From: Oscillospiraceae bacterium
Lineage (GTDB): Bacteria > Bacillota > Clostridia > Oscillospirales > Oscillospiraceae
Direction of reading: 5' to 3'
DNA length: 64,000 bases
NCBI GenBank assembly: GCA_017395935.1
Contig: JAFQNL010000034.1
Location: 1-64,000 of the forward strand
Part shown: positions 16,915 through 25,246 of the stretch, piece by piece
Layout of the letters: the number at the start of each line of letters is the position of its first letter
Numbering within the stretch: the stretch's first letter is position 1
Position numbers and translations under genes: made by a program
Notes under the pieces: generated by a model
What the model was told of the DNA's origin: nothing
The model's input: only the letters and a program-made list of their open reading frames with translations
Database searches by the model: none

Positions 16915-18000
16915 TTATTTCAGCGCGGCGGCCATCTGCTCCAAAGCCTCCTGGAAGGAGTCGGCCTGATAGATGGGCATGGAGGCGGCAAACATGAGAT
17001 TGATCGGGAAGTCAAAGTTCTCGGCGTTGCAGCCGCAGGCGTCCCGATAGCCTCGTTCCGGGCCAAAAGAGGGAATACGCTCGATCATTCGCCGGGTGTC
17101 CTTCATATAGCCAAAGAGCTTTTTGCCCAGCTGAAAGGCCATACCGCACTCAAAGGAGGTATCGCTGTCCGGCTCCCAACCGTGGAAGTCGTTGAGATCG
17201 GCCAGCAGGATATCGCAATGGCGGACGTGCTGCTGCTGACGCAGGAAGGTCAGATAGGCGTCGGTATAGGGATCTCCGGTCTCGGCCGGAGGGATGCCGG
17301 GAATCGGATCGGTGGGGACGATGGGGTAGAGCCCATTGGCCAGACAGAGTTGCTTGAAGAGCTCATACCGCGCCGGGGCATCGGCTTCAAACCGGTCAGG
17401 GCCTGCCAGATAGACGATAGGCATTCCCTTGCTGTCCGGCTTGGAGCAAAGGGGGAGATTGGAAACGGGTGGGAAGAGCGCCAGTTTCCGTTTTTCCTCC
17501 ATATCCAGAGCAAAGACCTGCAGACAGTCGTCAAAGTCGCCTTCCACGATCTTACAGGCGCCGACCACGTTGGGGGAGAAGGGAAGCTGAGCGTAGGGGA
17601 GTGGGCGGCCCTTCTGGTCGTAAACGATCCCCTCTTTCAGCTGACTGCCCTGATATTTCCAAACCATAGGACGCTTGTCCCGCGTATAACCGTAACAATG
17701 GGCCCCCTTAGCGTAGGCCATGCCCATCTCATAGATGCTGCCCCCATCCACATCGGGGCCGCGATAGAACTCCAGATTGCAGATAATGGCGGTGGTCTCA
17801 TTCATCCACCGGGCGCAGTTGTTGAAGATAGTCACCGCGTTTTTCTGCAGATCCACCGGATCCATGATCAGATCGGACTCGTTGGGCATGGTGACGTCAA
17901 AACCCTTTACCTTGGCCCGATCCCGCATCAGATCCCAGCGGGGATAGCCGTCCTCATAGAAACACATGGGGCCGGCGATATAGATACGTTCTTTCTCCAT
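16915..18000 (-). CDS. Tandem nucleoside 2-deoxyribosyltransferase-like protein
   Basis: 361 residues made of two copies of the nucleoside 2-deoxyribosyltransferase fold. Copy 1: IYIAGPMCF (residues about 6-14), ...GPDVDGGSIYEMGMAYAKG. Copy 2: VYLAGPDRF (about 197), ...DSDTSFECGMAFQLGK. Each retains the Y/F-E-x-G-M-A segment that carries the catalytic glutamate in single-domain enzymes of about 150-170 residues. The family exchanges bases between 2'-deoxynucleosides or hydrolyses (deoxy)nucleotides. ATG at 18000 is preferred over GTG at 18006 because AGAGGTGG would overlap the latter. Last gene of the nucleoside locus, 12 bases behind a nucleoside hydrolase gene. Confidence 0.75.
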   Translation of the reverse strand: MEKERIYIAGPMCFYEDGYPRWDLMRDRAKVKGFDVTMPNESDLIMDPVDLQKNAVTIFNNCARWMNETTAIICNLEFYRGPDVDGGSIYEMGMAYAKGAHCYGYTRDKRPMVWKYQGSQLKEGIVYDQKGRPLPYAQLPFSPNVVGACKIVEGDFDDCLQVFALDMEEKRKLALFPPVSNLPLCSKPDSKGMPIVYLAGPDRFEADAPARYELFKQLCLANGLYPIVPTDPIPGIPPAETGDPYTDAYLTFLRQQQHVRHCDILLADLNDFHGWEPDSDTSFECGMAFQLGKKLFGYMKDTRRMIERIPSFGPERGYRDACGCNAENFDFPINLMFAASMPIYQADSFQEALEQMAAALK

Positions 18001-18012
18001 AGCCACCTCTGT

Positions 18013-18966
18013 TTATGCCAGAACCAGCTCTTTCAGCAGCTGCAGGAAACGGCCGCAGTCGGCCTTGGCTCCGATCTCGATGACAGGCAGATGAGTCCAG
18101 ACATGGTGGTGCCGTCCGTCCAGAACGGTCATGCCCCGGCACAGGACGCTCTCGGTCTCCACGCCCACATGGCCGGAGATGGTCTCCACCAGTGTGGGAT
18201 CAATGGCATAGCCCACTGCCATGCAGTCGATGATCGTGCAGTAAGCTTCAAAGCCCCGGTTGTGGACAAAGGAGATAGCCTGGTGGAGAAACTTTGCCTC
18301 AGGCCGGGAGCTGGTCCGAAAGGCCTCGATGTCTTCCTCGGAGAAGTTGACGTCGAAATGGGTGGCAACGTCAAGACCCAGCGCTACCAGCTTAATGCCA
18401 GACTCGTAGACGATCTTGGCTGCCTCAGGGTCTACATAGACGTTCCATTCGCTCTGGGGCGTGTCACCGGTAGCGTTGGCGAAGGCGTAGCGGTTGAGAC
18501 CAAAGGCGCCGGAGATGGCGATTACTTCGGCAATCAGGGGCTTGATCTCAGGCGCTTTGGTAATGGCCATGGCCAGATTGCTCATGGGGCCGGTACAGAG
18601 AATGGTGACCTCATGAGGATGGGCTTTGACAGTTTCAATTATCAGGTCCACAGCGTGAAGGGGAGAGAGGGGAGTGATGGGGTCGGGGAGAAAGTTCTCC
18701 GCCTGACCGTCCGCGCCGTGGGTGAAGGGGTCGCTGGGACAGGGACGGACCATAGGATTTGCCATGCCCCGGGCTACGGGGATATGGGCCTTGCCCAGCA
18801 GCTCCAGCATCTTTCGGGCGTTGACGCACGTCACGTCAACAGGATAGTTTCCGTTTACGGCAGTGACTGCCAGCAGTTCCAGCTGGGGCGCTTTGGCAGC
18901 CATGACAATGGCCATGGAGTCATCCATACCAGGATCGCAGTCCAGAATGATCTTCTTGGAAATCAC
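18013..18966 (-). CDS. Nucleoside hydrolase (IunH/RihA-like), first copy
   Basis: 317 residues. The calcium/ribose-binding N-terminal motif is DCDPGMDDSMAIVM, with the later family blocks LCTGPMSNLAMA and SEWNVYVDPEAAKIVY. Such enzymes split ribonucleosides into base and ribose. The C-terminal block, normally H-D-P, reads IIDCMAVGYAIDPTL: the calcium-binding Asp is kept but the neighbouring His of inosine-uridine hydrolases is Ile. The start is a GTG at 18966 with AGAGGTG upstream; a longer frame reaches 19077 but the added residues look like translated intergenic DNA containing the hairpin at 19010-19041. Substrate specificity is therefore uncertain. It resembles the second hydrolase in this locus closely enough to suggest duplication. 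Confidence 0.88.
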   Translation of the reverse strand: MISKKIILDCDPGMDDSMAIVMAAKAPQLELLAVTAVNGNYPVDVTCVNARKMLELLGKAHIPVARGMANPMVRPCPSDPFTHGADGQAENFLPDPITPLSPLHAVDLIIETVKAHPHEVTILCTGPMSNLAMAITKAPEIKPLIAEVIAISGAFGLNRYAFANATGDTPQSEWNVYVDPEAAKIVYESGIKLVALGLDVATHFDVNFSEEDIEAFRTSSRPEAKFLHQAISFVHNRGFEAYCTIIDCMAVGYAIDPTLVETISGHVGVETESVLCRGMTVLDGRHHHVWTHLPVIEIGAKADCGRFLQLLKELVLA

Positions 18967-19009
18967 GAAGTTACACCTCTTTCTGACGGTGGCAGATGTG
19001 TTTAGTAAA

Positions 19010-19041
19010 CGCCGCCCTGGATCTCCCGATCCGGGGCGGCG
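19010..19041 (-). terminator. Hairpin inside the nucleoside operon
   Basis: GCCGCCCTGGATC and GATCCGGGGCGGC form a stem around TCCC; on the minus strand TTTAC follows. It lies between the PfkB gene and the first hydrolase gene and may terminate part of the transcripts. Confidence 0.6.
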
Positions 19042-19076
19042 GTGGTGGTGCTTGAGATGCAGAGCGGGACGGATCA

Positions 19077-20015
19077 TCAGGCAATGGTCCTGACAGTTTG
19101 AGTCCGGCGAAGCTCCTCGGTGAGCTCGGCCACTTCCTGCCGGGCAAGCGCTTTGTTTTCAGCCGACAGCTCCATAGCGCCGTAGTAGCGCAGGTTCTGT
19201 GCAGCAGTCACGTTGGCATAGGCAGCGATCTCGTAGATGTCCTTTTCCTCGCACCAGGCATAAAAGGCGGCGGCAGTGGAACTGTTGCCGCAGCCGGTCA
19301 CGTCAACCACGGGATATTTCTTGTAGCTGGGAGCAAAGAGAACTTCCTGCTCTTTGATAATATAGATTCCACGCTTGCCCACACGGTAAATGATCAGCGG
19401 GCTGGCAAGGGTCCGCAGGCAGCGGATCGCGTCCTCATCATTGTCTACACCGAAGAGGGTAAAAGTCTCCGGCTGATTAATGGAGAAGGAGTCTACCTGC
19501 TGGAGCATTTCCCGCAGTTCAGGCAGATACTCCGGCACGGCATAGTCAGCCTTGATCTCCCAGTTGAGCTTGACGCCGAAGCGGCGGCGCAGGGCGAAAA
19601 TCTGCTGGAAGAAGTCGGGATTTCTGCCCCGGAAGATGGTCAGGCCTACAGTGCCTTCCAGATAGTCTTCCAGATGGTCCAGCCGGGGATTGCAGTCCAG
19701 ACTGTCGTAGTGCTCAACGCCGTAGACCGTCTTAGTGTCCCAGCCGCCCTCATCCCGGTAGAACATATAGTTCAGGGGATTGCGGGGATCGCGGACGTTG
19801 AAGGCCCGGCGGTCGATTTGATTGCGCTCCATCCACTGGCCCATCTGGTCCATATAGTCGGCGCCAAAACCGCCGCACATGAGCACGTCATCCGTCCAGA
19901 GCTGGATGCCTGTCAGTGCGAACAGCGTAGCGCCGCCCGGCACAAAGCCGGTACAGGTGCCGTCGGCAAAGGTGATGCAATCGGCGGCAGCACTTCCTGC
20001 TACTACGTATTTCAT
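19077..20015 (-). CDS. PfkB-family carbohydrate kinase-like protein
   Basis: 312 residues. The N-terminal beta-strand VVAGSAAADCITF with GGATLFAL and the GGFGADYMDQMGQW segment match the ribokinase fold. The C-terminal signature reads VDVTGCGNSSTAAAFYAW, where most family members have D-T-x-G-A-G-D; the catalytic Asp is replaced by Asn, as in the MAK32-like branch. In a nucleoside locus the natural role would be phosphorylating the released sugar, but the substitution leaves catalysis open. GGAAAGG lies seven bases upstream of ATG 20015. It follows the regulator gene by 18 bases. Confidence 0.78.
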   Translation of the reverse strand: MKYVVAGSAAADCITFADGTCTGFVPGGATLFALTGIQLWTDDVLMCGGFGADYMDQMGQWMERNQIDRRAFNVRDPRNPLNYMFYRDEGGWDTKTVYGVEHYDSLDCNPRLDHLEDYLEGTVGLTIFRGRNPDFFQQIFALRRRFGVKLNWEIKADYAVPEYLPELREMLQQVDSFSINQPETFTLFGVDNDEDAIRCLRTLASPLIIYRVGKRGIYIIKEQEVLFAPSYKKYPVVDVTGCGNSSTAAAFYAWCEEKDIYEIAAYANVTAAQNLRYYGAMELSAENKALARQEVAELTEELRRTQTVRTIA

Positions 20016-20033
20016 TTTGCTTCCTTTCCCGAG

Positions 20034-21041
20034 TCAATGCGGAATCTCCCGCACCGACTCGCGGCAAATCAATTTAGGGGTGACCTTGCAGACCCGGTCT
20101 GTCAGACTCTCCCCCTTGATCTGTTTCCGAATCATGAGAGCGGCTTTTTCTGCCAGCTGATCGACCAGCTGATCCACAGTGGTAAGCTGTGGCTCAATGA
20201 TCTTGGATTCAAGCGAGTTGTTGAAGCCCACAACAGACAGGTCGTCGGGGATGGAGATTCCCTGCTGACGGCAAACCTGATAGACACCGGCTGCCATCAG
20301 GTCGCTCTCGCAGATAATGGCAGAGAACCGGGCGCCGGAATCCAGCAGATCCCGGAACGCGGCCATAGCGCCCTCAATACTGAAGTCCTTGAACCGGATC
20401 AGCTCGGGCTTGACCGTCAGCCCATGGGAGAGCAGGGCACTCACATAGCCCTGATAACGATAATGCTCAAAGATACCTACCTGCAGGCCGGACAGATAGG
20501 CAATGTCCCGGTGTCCAAGCTGAATGAGATAGTTGGCCGCCTCGTACATACCGGCAGTACCGTCGGAAAAGACCAGCGCCGGCGCGTTGTACTCGGACAT
20601 ATAGCTGTCGAGCATGACAAAAGGTTTTTTCGCGTCACGAAGCAGCTCAATACAGTTCTCCTCAGAGGTGACGGTACTCATATAGATGATACCGGACACG
20701 CTGGGAGAGAGGAGGCTGCGGATGGCCTTGCGCTCCTGCTCAGCTGAGTCCTGAGTGATCTTGAGCAGCAGGGTGAAGCCTGCCGCCTCCAGGCGGATGG
20801 TGAGCTGCTCGATCAGAGAGGCGAAGTAAGGATCGGACAGACCGGGGATGACGGCGCCGATAACACCGGAGGACTTGGTGCGGGTATTGACATATCCGCT
20901 GCGCTCCACCACGTCGTGGATACGGGCTCTGGTGGCCATGCTCATAGAGCTGAAGTCCTGATTCAGATATCTGGATACCGTAGCGATGGAGACACCGCTC
21001 TCCTTGGCAATGTCCCGAACGGTTACCTTTTTGATACGCAT
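20034..21041 (-). CDS. LacI-family transcriptional regulator
   Basis: 335 residues. The N-terminal helix-turn-helix VTVRDIAKESGVSIATVSRYLNQ is followed by a hinge (TRARIHDVVERSGY) and a periplasmic-binding-protein-type sugar-binding domain (VIGAVIPGLSDPYFASLIEQ, IICESDLMAAGVYQ, DDLSVVGFNNS). Such regulators usually repress the genes around them and are released by a sugar or nucleoside. It sits inside the nucleoside locus between the phosphorylase and PfkB genes, with a 24-base inverted repeat 26 bases ahead of its start, so control of this locus, and autoregulation, are likely. ATG at 21041 is preceded by GGAAG. Confidence 0.92.
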   Translation of the reverse strand: MRIKKVTVRDIAKESGVSIATVSRYLNQDFSSMSMATRARIHDVVERSGYVNTRTKSSGVIGAVIPGLSDPYFASLIEQLTIRLEAAGFTLLLKITQDSAEQERKAIRSLLSPSVSGIIYMSTVTSEENCIELLRDAKKPFVMLDSYMSEYNAPALVFSDGTAGMYEAANYLIQLGHRDIAYLSGLQVGIFEHYRYQGYVSALLSHGLTVKPELIRFKDFSIEGAMAAFRDLLDSGARFSAIICESDLMAAGVYQVCRQQGISIPDDLSVVGFNNSLESKIIEPQLTTVDQLVDQLAEKAALMIRKQIKGESLTDRVCKVTPKLICRESVREIPH

Positions 21042-21066
21042 AGCCGATCTTCCTTCCTGCGTAAAA

Positions 21067-21090
21067 GACTAAGATAATAATATCATAGTC
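21067..21090. promoter_or_regulatory. Candidate operator upstream of the LacI-type gene
   Basis: A 24-base A+T-rich inverted repeat: GACTAAGATA and TATCATAGTC are complementary at 9 of 10 positions around AATA. It lies in the 72-base gap between the phosphorylase and regulator genes and overlaps a possible TTGACT -35 on the minus strand. Confidence 0.55.
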
Positions 21091-21113
21091 AATGGGAAAC
21101 GAAAAGGGTTTTG

Positions 21114-21824
21114 TTACCCAATTGCTACTTCCAGTGCCAGTGTGAGCATCTGGTCCAGAGAGGTCTGACGCTCTTCCACGCTGCAGTGACGGCCGTCGAA
21201 GACCATGTCGGTGACGGTGCAGAGGGCCAGAGCCTCCTTGCCGGCTTCCATAGCGTTCATATACAGCGCGGCAGACTCCATCTCTACCGCCAGAGCGCCC
21301 ATTCGAACCCATTTCTGAAGGAAGTCCTCGGAATAATGGAAGGCGCAGCCGGAGAAAAGCATACCGGCCTTGAGAGACAGACCCATCTCCTGGCCCTTAT
21401 CCCAGGCGGCTTTGGCCAGAGCGAAGGAGCAGCAGGGGTTGAAGGTGCCGGGCAGCTGGAACTGGGTAGCAAAGCCGGAGTCGGTACTGGAAGAGAGGCC
21501 CAGAACCATATCTCGCAGCTCCAGATCGGGATGCAGGCCGCCAGCAGTACCCACACGGATAATCCGTTCCACCTCGTAGTCGTGGTAGAGCTCGTGGGAA
21601 TAGATACCCATGGAGCCGGTACCCATACCGCTGGCCATGACGGAGACCCGCTTGCCCTTATACAGGCCGGTATAGACGGGGATGCCGCGGACATTGCTGA
21701 CGCACTGAACATCGGAGAGATACTTCTCGGCGATATAAGTGGCCCGCAGAGGGTCGCCGGGCATGAGGACGGTGGGTGCGATCTGGCCGGGAAGGGCCTT
21801 GTTGTGAATGGTAGGAGCTGCCAT
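21114..21824 (-). CDS. deoD: Purine-nucleoside phosphorylase, DeoD type
   Basis: 236 residues, the normal length of the hexameric bacterial enzyme. Recognised by TVLMPGDPLRATYIAE near the N-terminus, the phosphate-binding ASGMGTGSMGIYSHEL, IIRVGTAGGL, VEMESAALYMNA, and the active-site region CTVTDMVFD with EERQTSLDQML at the C-terminus. It cleaves purine (deoxy)nucleosides with phosphate to base and (deoxy)ribose 1-phosphate in the cytoplasm. The catalytic Asp in TD is kept, although the usual following His is Met. GAGGTG precedes ATG 21824. It starts two bases after the end of the second hydrolase gene, so the two are co-translated. Confidence 0.93.
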   Translation of the reverse strand: MAAPTIHNKALPGQIAPTVLMPGDPLRATYIAEKYLSDVQCVSNVRGIPVYTGLYKGKRVSVMASGMGTGSMGIYSHELYHDYEVERIIRVGTAGGLHPDLELRDMVLGLSSSTDSGFATQFQLPGTFNPCCSFALAKAAWDKGQEMGLSLKAGMLFSGCAFHYSEDFLQKWVRMGALAVEMESAALYMNAMEAGKEALALCTVTDMVFDGRHCSVEERQTSLDQMLTLALEVAIG

Positions 21825-21826
21825 GG

Positions 21827-22816
21827 TTACACCTCGTCGTACTTCAAACCGGTGATTGCCTCGAAGAAGACCCGGTTATACAGGGCGCTGTCGATGGTGT
21901 AGGCGGTCTGGATCTTGTGCAGGTTATCCCACATGAAGTGGTTCCGGCAGTCAACGATGGTCATGCCGCGGGTGAGCTGGCTGTCGGAGGTGTCGATGGC
22001 CACGTTGATCTCCTTGGTCTTAATGATCTCGGGGCAGATAACGGTGCACATGGAGACGGTGTCGATGGGGCCGTTGTTGAACAGGTCGGGCAGAGAGTTA
22101 TTGCGATCCACGTAGTCGATGATCTCCAGTGCATACCGGGCGGAAGTGGAGCCCACCTTTTCCAGCTTGGCCAGAGTTTCGGGGAGAATATTGACCCACT
22201 CAGGATTGAAGGCTACATCCAGACCGATGGTAGTCAGCTTGACGCCGGAGCCGTAGACGATGTCAGCGGCCTCGGGGTCTACGTAGACATTCCATTCGCT
22301 CATGGGGTTGTCGCCGGTGGCGTTGGAGAAGGCATAGTGAGTGACGCCGTAGGAGCCGCCCAGATGATAGACTTCCTTGACCATGGGGATAATCTCGGGA
22401 GCCAGCATAAAGGCCAGCGCTACATTGGTCAGAGGAGCGGTACAAAGGATGGTGACCTCGCCGGGATACTTTTTGACCTCGTCGATGATAACCAGAGCTG
22501 CGTGCTTGTCCACCACTTTGAGCTTGGGCTCGGGGAAGAAGTGGTTGCCCAGACCGTCCTGACCGTGGCTGTAAGGATCGGAGGGATGAGGCCGGACCAG
22601 AGGATGGAGCATGCCCCGGGCCACGGGGACGTCGCTGCGTCCCATCAGCTCCATGATCTTCAGGGCGTTGATGCTGCTCTTGTCGCTGGTCAGATTGCCG
22701 CTCTCGGCGGTGACGGCCAGCAGCTCAATGTCAGGGTGCATGAGCCCCATCACGATGCACAGGGAATCGTCGGTGCCGGGGTCACAGTTGAGGATGAGTT
22801 TTTTCTTTTCAGCCAT
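21827..22816 (-). CDS. Nucleoside hydrolase (IunH/RihA-like), second copy
   Basis: 329 residues. Motif NCDPGTDDSLCIVMGL at the N-terminus (first Asp of the usual D-x-D replaced by Asn, second Asp kept), then TILCTAPLTNVALAFM and SEWNVYVDPEAADIVY. The C-terminal active-site block reads GPIDTVSMCTVICPEI, with Ile before the calcium-binding Asp where inosine-uridine hydrolases have His. Shared blocks with the first hydrolase (VARGM..P.VRP.PSDP..HG.DG) point to a common specialised subfamily. ATG at 22816 follows AAAGGAGAAG; the extra N-terminal residues of a longer frame are not family-like. Expected to release base and pentose from an imported nucleoside. Confidence 0.88.
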   Translation of the reverse strand: MAEKKKLILNCDPGTDDSLCIVMGLMHPDIELLAVTAESGNLTSDKSSINALKIMELMGRSDVPVARGMLHPLVRPHPSDPYSHGQDGLGNHFFPEPKLKVVDKHAALVIIDEVKKYPGEVTILCTAPLTNVALAFMLAPEIIPMVKEVYHLGGSYGVTHYAFSNATGDNPMSEWNVYVDPEAADIVYGSGVKLTTIGLDVAFNPEWVNILPETLAKLEKVGSTSARYALEIIDYVDRNNSLPDLFNNGPIDTVSMCTVICPEIIKTKEINVAIDTSDSQLTRGMTIVDCRNHFMWDNLHKIQTAYTIDSALYNRVFFEAITGLKYDEV

Positions 22817-22832
22817 AGTGTCTTCTCCTTTC

Positions 22833-23237
22833 TCAGTCGGCAATGACCTTGACCACGCACTTGCGGCTCCGGGGACCGTCGAACTCCAGGAAGAAGATAC
22901 CCTGAGAACTGCCCAGAAGCAGTTTACCGCCTTCCACGATCAGGGTCATATTGCAGCCTACGAGAACAGACTTGATATGACCGGCGGCATCTTCGGGGGT
23001 GTCGAACTGGTGGAAGAAGTCAACACGGGTGGGAACAATACGGCGCATCTCGCTCTTGATGTCGGCGAAGTCGGTCTCGTCCCATTTGGAGGTGATGGTA
23101 ATGCCGGCAGTGGTGTGAGGGCTATGAATGATGCAGATGCCATCCTGAACGCCGCTCTCGGCGACGATACGTTCAATCTCTTCGGTCAGGGAGATGACAT
23201 CGTCCTTGCGGCTCTTAAGATTAATAGTTTGAGTCAT
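22833..23237 (-). CDS. YjbQ/UPF0047 family protein
   Basis: 134 residues, the usual length of this small trimeric family. Motifs CIIHSPHTTAGITI and DETDFADI, with the strand SVLVGCNMTLIVEGGKLLLG and the end GPRSRKCVVKVI, identify it. Members have been reported to show weak thiamine-phosphate-synthase-like activity but the physiological role is unclear. Here it lies between the SIS-domain gene and the second nucleoside hydrolase gene, 11 and 16 bases away, firmly inside the nucleoside operon, which suggests a role linked to sugar phosphates or to the base moiety. AGGAGG precedes the ATG. Confidence 0.88.
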   Translation of the reverse strand: MTQTINLKSRKDDVISLTEEIERIVAESGVQDGICIIHSPHTTAGITITSKWDETDFADIKSEMRRIVPTRVDFFHQFDTPEDAAGHIKSVLVGCNMTLIVEGGKLLLGSSQGIFFLEFDGPRSRKCVVKVIAD

Positions 23238-23248
23238 GGTCTTCCTCC

Positions 23249-24394
23249 TCAGATCATTACGATCTCGCTTTCGGTGAGAATACGGGTGCCGGCAATAAAG
23301 CTCCAGTCAGGCTGGCCGCTGCGGCCATAGGTCTCGCCCTTGAGCTCGCAGAGGTAGCCGCTGTACAGAGAGATGGGCAGGTAGTTGAGCAGAGGTGCCA
23401 GCCAGTCATACTCGGCCTTGGGGATCAGAATCCGGACAGCGGGCTCGGGCAGAGGCATATCGGCATCGTCGGTGACCACGAAGACGGTACCTCTGATATG
23501 GGTCATGGATTCCAGACATTCCAGTGCGCGGCTCCGGTCGGGACCGGCGCCGTTTGCGTTGACCATGATAACGCGCTTGTCGATGGGCCGGAAGAAGCAG
23601 TTCATATGGTTCCAAGCTTCCAGATCACTGAAGATGGCGGCATCGCCCGTGCACTCGACGATCTTGGCGTGGCTGAACCAGGCGGTGCCCAGATTGCCGC
23701 CGGAACCGGCGAAATCAAAGAGCTCTTTCTCCCGGGTCTGAACGGCCAGCTGCCACATTTGCTCGTCCAGCTGAGGCAAAATCTTCTCAAAGGCATCTGC
23801 GTAATTGCAGACGGCCCGGCGATAAGCCTCAGAGTCGGTCATCATATAGCGGCACTTGACCTCACCGATCCGGATAGCTACCAGAAGCAGAGAGAGCATG
23901 GAGATCAGGTAGCTGCGCACACCGTTGGCGCCGCCCGCGGCAAAGGGAGGGATCTGGATGGGGACGCGTTTCTTGGCGGCTTTGGCCAGCTTGGACTCGG
24001 GGTTTCCGGTAATGGCCAGCGTCAGGCAGCCGTAATTGCCGGCTCTCTGGACAGCCTCTGCCACCCGGGCCACGGCGCCGGAGTTGCTGACGGCCATGAC
24101 CAGTGTGCTGCCCGGCTTGCCAAAGACGGCGGGGTCCGAGTAGCGGGCAACGTGCATGGCGGGAAGCACTTCCACGGGCAGGCCGGTCAGATGCTCCATA
24201 GCCGGCTTCATGGAGAGACCGGCGGCATAGGAGTCGCCGCAGCCGATGATAATGATTCGGCGGAACTCGTAGATTTCGGGGGTGGTCAGGATCATCCGGC
24301 TGTCAGCTTCGATCTTGGCACACTGGCTGCGGCACAGGGAGGGAACGTCGTAGGCGCTCTCCCACATGGGATTATGAAGGGGAGTGAGGTTCAT
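23249..24394 (-). CDS. Double SIS-domain protein (phosphosugar isomerase/deglycase type)
   Basis: 381 residues with two sugar-isomerase (SIS) domains as in the C-terminal half of GlmS and in AgaS/FrlB. Domain 1 has RIIIIGCGDSYAAGLSMKPA and the phosphate-binding MAVSNSGAVARV; domain 2 has FDFAGSGGNLGTAWFSHAKI and FRPIDKRVIMVNANG. There is no glutaminase domain, so it would isomerise or deaminate a phosphosugar rather than make glucosamine. ATG at 24394 has AGGAGG ten bases upstream. Its place between the permeases and the nucleoside hydrolases suggests that the transported molecule carries a modified or amino sugar. The exact reaction cannot be read from the sequence. Confidence 0.85.
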   Translation of the reverse strand: MNLTPLHNPMWESAYDVPSLCRSQCAKIEADSRMILTTPEIYEFRRIIIIGCGDSYAAGLSMKPAMEHLTGLPVEVLPAMHVARYSDPAVFGKPGSTLVMAVSNSGAVARVAEAVQRAGNYGCLTLAITGNPESKLAKAAKKRVPIQIPPFAAGGANGVRSYLISMLSLLLVAIRIGEVKCRYMMTDSEAYRRAVCNYADAFEKILPQLDEQMWQLAVQTREKELFDFAGSGGNLGTAWFSHAKIVECTGDAAIFSDLEAWNHMNCFFRPIDKRVIMVNANGAGPDRSRALECLESMTHIRGTVFVVTDDADMPLPEPAVRILIPKAEYDWLAPLLNYLPISLYSGYLCELKGETYGRSGQPDWSFIAGTRILTESEIVMI

Positions 24395-24413
24395 CAGGGT
24401 ATCCTCCTTGAGA

Positions 24414-25244
24414 TTATTCCTTGACGGCGCCATTGGTCATGCCGTCAACAAAGTATTTCTGCAGGGACAGGAAGAAGATCAGAATGGGAACAATAATGAT
24501 CAGCGCGCCTGCCATCTTCATGCCCTGGTCGTGGGTGACCGAGCCACCGTTGAGAGAGAGGTAGCCCAGCGTGACGGTGAAGTTCTCGTTGCCCTGCAGG
24601 AAGGTGGAAGAGATCAGATACTCGTTCCAGGCGTTCAGGACTACCAGAACAGCTACCGTGATAATACCGGGTCGGACCATGGGGATAATGACGTAGCGCA
24701 GCAGCTGAGAGGTGGAAGCGCCGTCCAGACGGGCTGCTTCTTCGATGGTGACGGGGATACGCATAAAGAAGGTGCGCATGAGCATGACCGACAGCGGCAT
24801 ATTGATGGCCGCGATAATGAAGCAGACGGCATAGACGTTGCCGATCAGGCCCAGCTTGGACAGGGCGGCATAGAGGGGGAAGAGGAAGAGCTGAACCGGA
24901 ACGGTCATAGCCATCAGGAAGTAAATCTGAACGATCCGGTTACCCCGGAACTTACGCATACCCAATACATAGCCGGCCGGCAGGGAGGCGACCAGAACGA
25001 TCAGAGCGGTGACGGAGACCAGACGCAGACTGTTGAGGAAACCGTGGCCGAAGTCGGCGGTCTTCCAGGCGGTGGTAAAGTTCTGCCAGTAGACCTCAAT
25101 GGGGAAAGCGACCGGGTTGGCTACGATCTCGGCGTGGGTCTTGAAGGCGTTGATCAGTACCAGATACAGAGGGAAGAGGGAAATAAAGGCCATGATCACA
25201 GTGAGGATCCACTGCAGGGCCAGACTCCATTTCTTGGGTTTCAT
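24414..25244 (-). CDS. Carbohydrate-type ABC transporter permease (MalG-like)
   Basis: 276 residues, six predicted membrane helices beginning with ALQWILTVIMAFISLFPLYL. The EAA coupling motif is IEEAARLDGASTSQLLRYVI near residue 190, followed by the PRPGI-like MVRPGIITV. Length and topology fit MalG/LacG of the CUT1 group. It starts three bases after the stop of the partner permease gene. It forms the membrane channel for the solute captured by the lipoprotein encoded upstream. No ATPase gene lies in this locus, so a shared MsmX-type ATPase is presumably used. Confidence 0.92.
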   Translation of the reverse strand: MKPKKWSLALQWILTVIMAFISLFPLYLVLINAFKTHAEIVANPVAFPIEVYWQNFTTAWKTADFGHGFLNSLRLVSVTALIVLVASLPAGYVLGMRKFRGNRIVQIYFLMAMTVPVQLFLFPLYAALSKLGLIGNVYAVCFIIAAINMPLSVMLMRTFFMRIPVTIEEAARLDGASTSQLLRYVIIPMVRPGIITVAVLVVLNAWNEYLISSTFLQGNENFTVTLGYLSLNGGSVTHDQGMKMAGALIIIVPILIFFLSLQKYFVDGMTNGAVKE

Positions 25245-25246
25245 AA

